Part shown: piece after piece, positions 32,473-39,937 of the stretch
Numbering within the stretch: the first letter of the stretch is position 1
Layout: every line of letters starts with the position of its first letter
Assembly: GCA_964537685.1 (NCBI GenBank)
Contig: CAZICM010000012.1
Coordinates: 62,001-126,000 of the forward strand
DNA length: 64,000 nucleotides
From: CAZICM01 sp964537685
GTDB lineage: Bacteria; Myxococcota_A; Polyangia; Polyangiales; Polyangiaceae
Direction: 5' to 3'
Notes under the pieces: generated by a model
What the model was told of the DNA's origin: nothing
The model's database searches: none
Seen by the model: the letters and a program-made list of their open reading frames with translations, nothing else
Translations under genes and position numbers: made by a program

Positions 32473-33465
32473 ATGGGTATTCAACATAAGCTGGGTCTGG
32501 TTGCGTTGATGGCGATGGCGGCATGTGGTGGTGCCTCTGGGCCTGGACCCAAGGAAGGAGCGGGCGAAGACGGGACCAAGGAACCCACGGGAGAATCGAC
32601 AGGCGTTCCTGACAAGACCGAGCCTGTCGAACCCGAAAAGACCGCGGACAAACCCGAAGACAAGGGCACAGACCCGGCGCCCACGGCGGACACCCCACCA
32701 CCGCCACCGCCCAGCACCGAAAAAGCCGACTCGGCCTCCATCAACTGCGAAGCTCCGGCGGGAAAACCGGCACCCAAAGGCAAACTCACCATCAGCATCG
32801 ACTCATCGACGGTCGATCTCAAAGGGCGCACGCTACAGGTAAAACTCAACCGGCCTGCCTGCAAAGTGACGGTGAAAGTCATTGGCGAATCGGGCACGGT
32901 ACTCACGGAAGAGGCCAAAGCCTTTCATGGGATGTCGGCGGGCACGGCGCTGATGATGGGCTGGAGTCCATCGAGCAACGAGAACGTGGCGAGAATCGAA
33001 GTCTGGGGCTATGATACCGAAGGGTATCATATCGGGATGGCGATCACACCCTGGAACGTAAGCATACCTCATGAAGAGGTAAATTTTGCGAATGATTCCG
33101 ACGTGATACAAGGGAGCGAGGAACCCAAGCTCAACGCGAGTTTGCAATTGGTGAAGGACGCGCTAAACAAGCACAAGGATCTGGGGAATATATCTTTCTA
33201 CATTGTGGGCCACACAGACACGATGGGGCCTGCGGAGCACAACTTGGGCCTATCGAGACGGAGGGCGAGATCGATAGCGAACTGGTTTAGGGGGCATGGC
33301 ATACGCATACCGATCGCCTATGAGGGGATGGGAGAGCATTCGCCCTTGGTCAAGACCCCGGACGAGACCCCTGAAGCGAAGAACCGGCGGGTGGACTATA
33401 TATTATCGCTGGAGCCGCCGAAGTTGCCTGCGGGCGCGCAGAGTTTTGGATGGAAGGGGATATAG
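32473..33465 (+). CDS. OmpA-family peptidoglycan-associated lipoprotein
   Basis: A 330-residue lipoprotein. Signal peptide ending MAMAAC, then a Pro/Glu/Asp-rich tether (~residues 20-90), an unassigned beta domain (~95-215) and an OmpA C-terminal domain with GHTDTMGPAEHNLGLSRRRA and NRRVDYIL, the pattern that binds diaminopimelate of peptidoglycan. It is likely anchored in the outer membrane and attached to the wall. It begins 12 bp after the TMTC-like gene, with AAGGAG upstream, so the two are likely one transcript. Confidence 0.9.
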   Translation: MGIQHKLGLVALMAMAACGGASGPGPKEGAGEDGTKEPTGESTGVPDKTEPVEPEKTADKPEDKGTDPAPTADTPPPPPPSTEKADSASINCEAPAGKPAPKGKLTISIDSSTVDLKGRTLQVKLNRPACKVTVKVIGESGTVLTEEAKAFHGMSAGTALMMGWSPSSNENVARIEVWGYDTEGYHIGMAITPWNVSIPHEEVNFANDSDVIQGSEEPKLNASLQLVKDALNKHKDLGNISFYIVGHTDTMGPAEHNLGLSRRRARSIANWFRGHGIRIPIAYEGMGEHSPLVKTPDETPEAKNRRVDYILSLEPPKLPAGAQSFGWKGI

Positions 33466-33467
33466 CG

Positions 33468-33745
33468 CGCGATTGACGGGATAGCGTGGGGAGCATCGGC
33501 GGGCCGGCGCGCGTTGCGATGCAAATGGTTTACAACACAAGCGATTGTGGGCGCGTTGGACGGGAAAGCGTGGGAAGCGACTGTGGGCTTGAGCGCGTTG
33601 CGATGCGAAGGGTTTGCAACACAAGCGAATGTGCGCGCGTGTGACGGGATAGCGTGGGAAGCGTCAGCGGGCTTGAGCGCGTTGCGATGCGAGGGGTTGA
33701 CAATACAAGCGATTGTGGGCGCGGCGGACTGGGCAGCGGATATTG
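33468..33745. repeat. 84-bp tandem repeat (about 3.3 copies), intergenic
   Basis: The 316 bases between the OmpA-like gene and the ATPase gene hold no convincing gene. They consist of an 84-bp unit marked by GCGCGTTGCGATGC at 33509, 33593 and 33677, with a partial copy before and after. Copies differ at a few positions. The unit is a multiple of three and stays open as a 28-residue periodic frame on the minus strand, but this has no start or plausible protein character. The last copy runs into the promoter of the ATPase gene. Confidence 0.85.
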
Positions 33746-33774
33746 TTGACAGACCGGAAAGACAAGACTAGAAT
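33746..33774 (+). promoter_or_regulatory. Sigma70-type promoter of the ATPase-nuclease gene
   Basis: TTGACA (33746-33751), a 17-base spacer, then TAGAAT (33769-33774): perfect -35 and one mismatch in -10. The expected transcription start is near 33780-33783, at the ATG (33782) itself, so the mRNA would be leaderless. No Shine-Dalgarno lies before this ATG. Confidence 0.7.
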
Positions 33775-33781
33775 GCGCATC

Positions 33782-35365
33782 ATGAGACAATTTCATTCCT
33801 ACGGACCAGTGGACATGCGTTTTCATTTTGGTGTGGAGCGCAAAGAACTGGTGGAGCGCTGCGTTCATCAATTGGTAGGCCACCCTGATGAGGGTGGTCA
33901 TTTCTTTACGATTTGGTCGGCCCGGCAATGCGGAAAGACATGGCTGATGCGAAGGGCCATGACCGAAATTCGGACCCGGTATGGGGATCAATTTGCCATT
34001 GGATTTTTCTCGATGCAGGGATTGCTCAAGGATTCCGACGGCGATCGGGTATTTCTAGACAGTGTTCCCCTTATTTTTCGGGAGGGTTTTGGACGGGATA
34101 TTGCCGCTCCAACCACATGGACGGACTGGAGACGACTGTTTGCCCGCGAGGTAGGGTTCTTTGATAGGCCCCTGATTTTGTTGATCGATGAATTCGATGC
34201 GCTGCCTCCCTCTATCATTGATGCCCTGGTCAACGGATTTCGATCGATTTATCTCAACCGCGAAGGCTATTGGCTACATGGCTTGGCCCTCATTGGAGTC
34301 CGGGCGGTGCTGGGCATCGATAGCCCCCGGGGTTCTCCCTTTAATGTGCAGCGCTCGCTACATGTGCCGAATTTAACGCGCGATGAAGTGGTGCAGATGT
34401 TTCAGGATTATCAGCAGCAGAGCGGGCAAGCCATTGAGCCGGAGGTGGTGGAGACGGTGTATATGGTAACGCGGGGGCAGCCCGGCTTGGTGGGATGGTT
34501 TGGCGAGCTCTTGACAGAGAAATACAACGAGACGAAGTCTGAACCCATTACGATGGAGCAATGGGAGCGCGCTTTTACGATGGCGCTTCAGGTGGAGCCC
34601 AACAATACGGTGCTGAACTTGCTGAAGAAGGCGCGGGGGCCGTATTTGGCGCAGGTGATGGAGGTGTTTAGCAATCAAAATATACCCTTTTATTGGGATC
34701 AAGACTGGTGCAACTTTTTATATACGAATGGGATTATCGACGTGGAAGAGACCGAGGATGAGCATGGGCGGCCATTGGTGGTGTGCCGCTTTTCGAGTCC
34801 ATTTATACAGAAACGGCTGTTCATTGGTTTGGCGGCGGATTTGGCGGCGGGGAAGGCGGTTTTGGCGCTGTCCCCCATGGATTTTCTCGCGGATGTCTTC
34901 GATGAGCAGAAAGGGTTAAACGCCGGGGCCTTGCTGGAACGTTACAAAGACTATTTAAAGCGTTTAAAGGCTGCGGGGAAGGAGCCTTTTCTTGGGGAGC
35001 AGCGCCGGAGCGATTTGGGACTGAGGGAAGCGGTGGGGCACTTTCATTTATATGCTTGGATGAGGGAGGCGGTGGGGAGGCGATGTAAGGTAAGCCCTGA
35101 GTTTCCGACGGGTAATGGTAAAGTGGATTTGTTTTTAACGTGGGGGGAATTTAGAGCGGTAATTGAGGTCAAGAGCTTTAGGGATGCGGCGGATATGCTG
35201 GTGGGGAGAAAGCAGGCGGCGCGCTATGCAAAGAGCCAGGGGCTGGATGGGGCGACGATGGCGCTGTTTGTGCCGGTGTTGGATGAGGAAATATTAAAAG
35301 CGCTGTCGGGGGATGAAATGATTGAGGGCGTGAGGGTGGTAACGGTGGCGATTGGGTGGGGCTAA
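33782..35365 (+). CDS. AAA ATPase fused to PD-(D/E)XK nuclease-like domain
   Basis: A 527-residue protein. The ATPase part has Walker A SARQCGKTW (first Gly replaced), Walker B LILLIDEFD and helical lid to ~residue 300. A linker/DNA-binding-like region follows, then a C-terminal PD-(D/E)XK-type core: GKVDLFL (Asp), AVIEVKSF (E-x-K), ~residues 460-490. This AAA-PDDEXK family is common and of unknown biological role; a defence or DNA-processing function is possible. The start at 33782 begins MRQFHSYGPVD, which fits the family better than ATG 33773. Many G/T-ending codons distinguish it from the C-rich genes before it. Confidence 0.85.
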   Translation: MRQFHSYGPVDMRFHFGVERKELVERCVHQLVGHPDEGGHFFTIWSARQCGKTWLMRRAMTEIRTRYGDQFAIGFFSMQGLLKDSDGDRVFLDSVPLIFREGFGRDIAAPTTWTDWRRLFAREVGFFDRPLILLIDEFDALPPSIIDALVNGFRSIYLNREGYWLHGLALIGVRAVLGIDSPRGSPFNVQRSLHVPNLTRDEVVQMFQDYQQQSGQAIEPEVVETVYMVTRGQPGLVGWFGELLTEKYNETKSEPITMEQWERAFTMALQVEPNNTVLNLLKKARGPYLAQVMEVFSNQNIPFYWDQDWCNFLYTNGIIDVEETEDEHGRPLVVCRFSSPFIQKRLFIGLAADLAAGKAVLALSPMDFLADVFDEQKGLNAGALLERYKDYLKRLKAAGKEPFLGEQRRSDLGLREAVGHFHLYAWMREAVGRRCKVSPEFPTGNGKVDLFLTWGEFRAVIEVKSFRDAADMLVGRKQAARYAKSQGLDGATMALFVPVLDEEILKALSGDEMIEGVRVVTVAIGWG

Positions 35366-35371
35366 TCCGTC

Positions 35372-36070
35372 CTAACCGCCCTCTTCTTCCTCCGGCACCT
35401 CTGTCACCTTGGCCGCCGACGGCACCGCCAGATCATAAAAAATGGCAGGCATCATATGCATCTTCCCCGTGAGCCTAAGCACGCCTTCCACCACGCACTT
35501 CGCCACTTGATAGAGATTCAGCCATGCATCCCGGGCCGCCCGTACCTCGGGGGTTAATTCCCGCCGATCTGTCCGCGCATCGCCCGCAAACGCCACCACC
35601 GACCCCAAGGATACGCCCATGTCCGAGAACTCTTGATGCCACTCCGCCCGGCTGTTGACCGGACAACTGGTGTCCGAAAGCTCTCCCGTGATGCGATTGA
35701 CCGCTAGCAATATGTTGCTCGCGCTTCGCCCTATTCCTCGTACGGTGCCATCCAGCGTAAAAAATAGCTTGCGATTGACCGCGCCGGCTTTGTGCCCGTC
35801 CAGGTGATTGCTAAAGCGGTTCAGAAGTTCCGTCGCTTGAGCTAGCATGGGGGCTTTGTCCTTTGCGCCTTTTTGCGACTCGAGCGTTTTCTTGCGAGAG
35901 GCATTGACGGCCGTTTCAATGGCTTGGGTGGAAACATCCAGATTGTCGGCGATGTGGTTGAGGGCGGCATCAAAGGCGCCGACAAGGCCAATGACGCGGG
36001 TGCGGATTTGTTTGGATGCGTGGGGTCCGTAAACGGATACCTCGTCTTGATCGATGAATTTGTCTGTCAT
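35372..36070 (-). CDS. Hypothetical protein, 232 aa
   Basis: A 232-residue protein I cannot assign. It is mostly helical by composition, has no signal peptide or membrane segment, and ends in an acidic tail (VPEEEEGG). GGAGCT stands upstream of the ATG at 36070. It is convergent with the ATPase-nuclease gene (six bases apart) and divergent from the next lipoprotein gene. The amino-acid sequence shows no metal or nucleotide motif. It may be linked to the ATPase gene only by position. Confidence 0.6.
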   Translation of the reverse strand: MTDKFIDQDEVSVYGPHASKQIRTRVIGLVGAFDAALNHIADNLDVSTQAIETAVNASRKKTLESQKGAKDKAPMLAQATELLNRFSNHLDGHKAGAVNRKLFFTLDGTVRGIGRSASNILLAVNRITGELSDTSCPVNSRAEWHQEFSDMGVSLGSVVAFAGDARTDRRELTPEVRAARDAWLNLYQVAKCVVEGVLRLTGKMHMMPAIFYDLAVPSAAKVTEVPEEEEGG

Positions 36071-36185
36071 CTGTTGAGCTCCTTCTCTGGTTGAAAAAGG
36101 TTGTTTGAGGAGTAGCCGAAGCCGGCGTCAAAAGCAATGGTGTTGTGGGTTGACAGTCGATAAAAAAACAAGGCAAGTAGCTTAT

Positions 36186-38009
36186 ATGACAAAATTGTGC
36201 TTTTGGGCTGGATGGGTGGCGGGGGGCTTCGGGGTGCTGGGTTGCCAGGGGCCTACGCAGGTGATGGTCGATATTTATACGGATGTGTCCTGTACGGAAA
36301 TGGATGGGGTGCGGGTGGTGGTCGGCGAGCCGGGGCATTTGGAGGAGAAAGATCCGGCCGCCCGCGGGGAAAAATGCACAAAGGGAGATGGGCCGCTGGG
36401 TAATAAGCTGGGGCGGGTGGTGATTGTGCCCAGCGGCGACGATGATAGCGCGGAATTTGCCGTGAAGGTGGTGGGGGGGGTTTATAGGAAGGTCGATTCA
36501 TGTACGGCCAGCGATGGTTATGAAGGGTGTATTGTGGCGAGGCGGGCGCTGCGTTTTATTCCTCATTCCACGCTGCAATTGCCCATTGTTCTGAGGTCGT
36601 CCTGTGAGGGCATTGGCTGCACGCCGACGACGACCTGTGTGCTCGGGGTGTGCCGGGATGCGACGATCGACGACCCCAATGTGTGTGAGGTGGAGGGGGC
36701 TTGTGGCGAGGATGTGCTTGGAGGGGGCGGCGCGGGCGGCGCGGGGAGCGGAGGGGGTGGCATGGGTGGAGGGGGCGGTGGACCTGTGCTCGCGGATGAG
36801 ATGCCGCTCTTGCCAAGCACGGGCTGCGGGAAGCCGAGTGTGTTGAATAGTACCTTTGAGACGATCGATACGACGCTGTGGAAGGTGAATGAGGCAGGGG
36901 GCTTGGTGACATTAAGCAGCGCGGGGGAACTTGTGATGGAGTTGCCGGCGTCGCTGGGGAATTCGTCGGTATGGCTTGAGAGCTTGGCGGCGGTGGATCT
37001 GACGGAAGACATGTTGGTGGTGGATGTGCTTTCGGTGCCGGAGATGAGTTCCCTTGCGGAGGTCCGCATAATGGCGGTGCACGATGTGGATGCTTCGCAT
37101 TGGGCGGCGATTGAGGTGGTCAATGGGACGCTGGGCCTGCATGTGGCGGAGGGGGCCAATGATGTGGAGCATTTAGGGCCTGTATTTGATGCTGGGATGC
37201 ATCGGTTTTTGCGTTTGAGGCATGGGACAGGGATGATGCATTTGGAGGCGAGCTCGGATCGGGTCGATTGGAGTGAAATTGCGGCGCCGATTGGAATTCA
37301 GTCGGACACATTTTTGAGGTCGGTGAAGCTGAGGCTGGCGCTGGAGACCAACGTTATGCTTAATACGCCGGTGATGGCGCGTTTTGGGAGTATCAATCGA
37401 TTGGTGGAGCCGGCGGGGTTTTGCAAGGCGCGGGATTTTGCCGATGATATCATGAACCCCGAGCGGGGGCTGTTTTGGGATAAGAATATCGATCCAAATC
37501 CCAACAATGATTGCACCTTGGACCGGACGGACGGCGTGGGCATCGAGACGTATACGCCTGGAATGCAGTCGTTTTACTGCGGGTATCTGACGAGGAACTG
37601 GTACGATTTGGAGGTATCATCGGCGATGGTGCATGTGCCGGCGCTATACAATTCGAATACGCCGCTGCGGGTGTTTTTGGCGGTGGAGGATCGGAATGCG
37701 CGGCGTTTTGAGATGGGATATAGGGCGGTGGCGGTAAATTCGGGGAAGTTTTATGTGCTATCGCCTGGGGGTCAGGAGAGCATTGATAACTACAGCGGTG
37801 CCCTTGAGTATTGGAGGATTCGTTCGGAGATGGGGAATTTGGTGTTTGAGGTGTCGGCGGATGGGAGCACGGGCTGGAAGGAGATTGTGAATCCCGAGCT
37901 TGGGGCAGCGTTTGACGCAAGCGGGGTAAGCGTGGAGCTGGGGATTCGGGGGGATAGTGCGGTAAATAAGGGGATTGGGGTGACGTTTCCGGCGTACAAT
38001 GTACCCTAG
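36186..38009 (+). CDS. Large lipoprotein with Gly-rich hinge and lectin-like (LamG/ConA-type) domains
   Basis: A 607-residue lipoprotein. Signal peptide ends GGFGVLGC; residues ~20-160 form a Cys-containing domain (CSCEGIGC, CVLGVCRD), followed by a long Gly-rich hinge (~195-225). Two repeated beta-rich domains follow (~235-420 and 425-600); the words STFETIDTTLWK, HDVDASHWAAIEV, LRLRHG and, in the second, RNARRFEMGYRAV, suggest concanavalin-like laminin-G-type sandwiches, seen by eye only. Probably exposed at the cell surface. The frame starts upstream, but ATG 36186 begins the signal peptide. Codon use is G-rich. Confidence 0.7.
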   Translation: MTKLCFWAGWVAGGFGVLGCQGPTQVMVDIYTDVSCTEMDGVRVVVGEPGHLEEKDPAARGEKCTKGDGPLGNKLGRVVIVPSGDDDSAEFAVKVVGGVYRKVDSCTASDGYEGCIVARRALRFIPHSTLQLPIVLRSSCEGIGCTPTTTCVLGVCRDATIDDPNVCEVEGACGEDVLGGGGAGGAGSGGGGMGGGGGGPVLADEMPLLPSTGCGKPSVLNSTFETIDTTLWKVNEAGGLVTLSSAGELVMELPASLGNSSVWLESLAAVDLTEDMLVVDVLSVPEMSSLAEVRIMAVHDVDASHWAAIEVVNGTLGLHVAEGANDVEHLGPVFDAGMHRFLRLRHGTGMMHLEASSDRVDWSEIAAPIGIQSDTFLRSVKLRLALETNVMLNTPVMARFGSINRLVEPAGFCKARDFADDIMNPERGLFWDKNIDPNPNNDCTLDRTDGVGIETYTPGMQSFYCGYLTRNWYDLEVSSAMVHVPALYNSNTPLRVFLAVEDRNARRFEMGYRAVAVNSGKFYVLSPGGQESIDNYSGALEYWRIRSEMGNLVFEVSADGSTGWKEIVNPELGAAFDASGVSVELGIRGDSAVNKGIGVTFPAYNVP

Positions 38010-38051
38010 GCGAGGGTGTCTATATCCGGCGCGCGCGGCGTTGAATCGAGC

Positions 38052-39812
38052 CTAGCGGGGAGGCTTGGGGGGTGCGGGTGGAGCTTTTTTGCCGGCTTTC
38101 TTGCATGCGTCGTCGTAGCCCTTGGTGCAGGCCACGTCAAAGCTGCTCTTGGCCTTGGCAGGGTCTTTCTTTACGCCGCCAAGACCGCCTTCGTAGATTA
38201 AGCCGGCTTCCCAGCAGGCGTCTTCTTGTCCGGCGCCACAGGCTTTGCCATAGTATTCCAGCGCTTTTTCGCCCTGGGGAATGGTCTTTCCATAGCGGCC
38301 ATTGTAGTAGTCCCCCAGCACTTCGCAGGATTCAGACTTTTTTTCGTTGCATTCGCCTTGCAAGGCCACGAGTCCGCGTCCTGTGAGTTTGGAGCCCAGC
38401 GCCGAGTCTTTTTTGCCTCCGCTTCCTTGGCTGTACATGCTTCCGGCCGCAAGGCATCCCCGTTCGTCGCCGCCATAACAGGCCCGCTCCATCAGGGCCA
38501 AAGCCCGGGCTTCGTCTTGATCCAAGCGAATAAGCGCATAACCGGCGTAATAGCAGGCCCGGGTATACCCTAGGCGGCAGCCTCTATCGAATTCCTTGGA
38601 TGCGGCGGCCCAGTCCCTTCGGAGCCGAGCCTGCTGGCCAAGGCCGCTGCACGCCCTTCCGCTTCCGCCTTCGCACGCCTTTCTGAAGACGCCGACAGAT
38701 TGAGCTTTGTCTTCGGGCTTGTCGGATTTGCTGAGCATGTATCCAAGGCCCGTGCAGCCTTCGAGATCGCCGCTGTCGCAGGCTTTTTTATAGGCGGCAA
38801 AGGCTTTGGCGTCGCTTTGAGGAATACCCTCGCCCTTTTCATGCATGTAGCCGATGCGGGCGCAGCTTTGGGGGCTTCCTTTGTCGCATTGTTCGGCGCA
38901 TTCGGTGGCGTTGCCGGGGCTGCAGGCGTAGGCTGTGCCACTCGATTTAGAACGGCAGGAACCGGTGGAGTCCATCACCTTGCCCGAGGGGCAGGACATG
39001 CCAAAAGGTCCATAGCTGCGGGGTGGACGACGGGGTGGTGGGCCGGAAGCGGACTTGGCGGAGGCGGCGTCGATCGGGAAAAGCTGAATCCAGAGGGGGC
39101 TTCGGCAATCGTTGGGGGGCGAGGGATCGTCTGGGCTTGCCTTGCGGCAGGAGCCTGGATTTCCTCCTCTGGCTCGATTTTGTACCTTGCTGGAACTGGA
39201 GCCGCTGGCGCCCCGGCCAAAGACTTCGGCGGCGGCATTGATATCGGCGGCCGCGCCGGAGCTGAGGGAATAGGCGCCTACATCCATCGCGCCTACAAAG
39301 TGGGTTACTTCGCCGCATTTTGATCCTGTGAGCATATCCCGGGAGATGACTTCGGTGGTGGTTGTCTGGCGGCCGATGGACGCATAATCGATGCGGAGCA
39401 TCGCGCCGCTTTTGTAATCGGCTTCAAACTTGGCGGCGAAGGACGATCCGCCGGACAGAGCCATTTGGGCGGAGTCGGCGTCTTCGAGTTCTTTATGTTT
39501 GGCTTCGTAGGTCAGGCCCGAATAGCTATAGGACGCCGCGCCGTTCACATCGCAGCCGCGGACGATTTTTAGCTCTTGACAATCATATTTAACGAGAACA
39601 ACACCGCCCTTTTTGATTTCCGTTTCCAGTTGGTTGGCGCGGTCCTCGGGCAGATCGATAACCCAAGGCGCGGGTTCGTCGCCGCAGGTTCCGCCTGCCG
39701 CGCCGCCTGCCGTTGGAGCATCGCCTCGAACGGCTTTGGCTGCTGTTCCCGGACCACATCCCCACAGTGCCGCCGCGGCGAGCAGCACGCTCAAACGTCG
39801 CAATTCCATCAT
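38052..39812 (-). CDS. Sel1-like repeat lipoprotein
   Basis: A 586-residue lipoprotein: signal peptide ending LWGC; residues ~45-230 form an unassigned domain (beta-rich), ~255-310 is Pro/Ser/Cys-rich; from ~325 there are seven Sel1/SLR helical repeats with the pattern 'A..YKKACDSGDLEGCTGLGYM' in which pairs of Cys join helices. Cys-containing SLRs resemble HcpA-type secreted proteins. GAGGAAAAATC precedes the first ATG. It may act in protein-protein interaction at the envelope. It lies downstream of the large type-3-repeat gene on the same strand (126 bp). Confidence 0.85.
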   Translation of the reverse strand: MMELRRLSVLLAAAALWGCGPGTAAKAVRGDAPTAGGAAGGTCGDEPAPWVIDLPEDRANQLETEIKKGGVVLVKYDCQELKIVRGCDVNGAASYSYSGLTYEAKHKELEDADSAQMALSGGSSFAAKFEADYKSGAMLRIDYASIGRQTTTTEVISRDMLTGSKCGEVTHFVGAMDVGAYSLSSGAAADINAAAEVFGRGASGSSSSKVQNRARGGNPGSCRKASPDDPSPPNDCRSPLWIQLFPIDAASAKSASGPPPRRPPRSYGPFGMSCPSGKVMDSTGSCRSKSSGTAYACSPGNATECAEQCDKGSPQSCARIGYMHEKGEGIPQSDAKAFAAYKKACDSGDLEGCTGLGYMLSKSDKPEDKAQSVGVFRKACEGGSGRACSGLGQQARLRRDWAAASKEFDRGCRLGYTRACYYAGYALIRLDQDEARALALMERACYGGDERGCLAAGSMYSQGSGGKKDSALGSKLTGRGLVALQGECNEKKSESCEVLGDYYNGRYGKTIPQGEKALEYYGKACGAGQEDACWEAGLIYEGGLGGVKKDPAKAKSSFDVACTKGYDDACKKAGKKAPPAPPKPPR

Positions 39813-39937
39813 GATTTTTCCTCTAAGGATGAACTGATCGGTGATATTTTGGGCGGAGCCTAACGAATCGATTCGATGGGATCAATCGGGATTCGCTCGC
39901 GGCGGCAATTTTGGGGGGGAGGCTGGGGCGGGGAGAT

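Noticed and set aside
33468..33745. CRISPR array
   Set aside because: The repeated unit is 84 bp with no unique spacers and no cas genes nearby.
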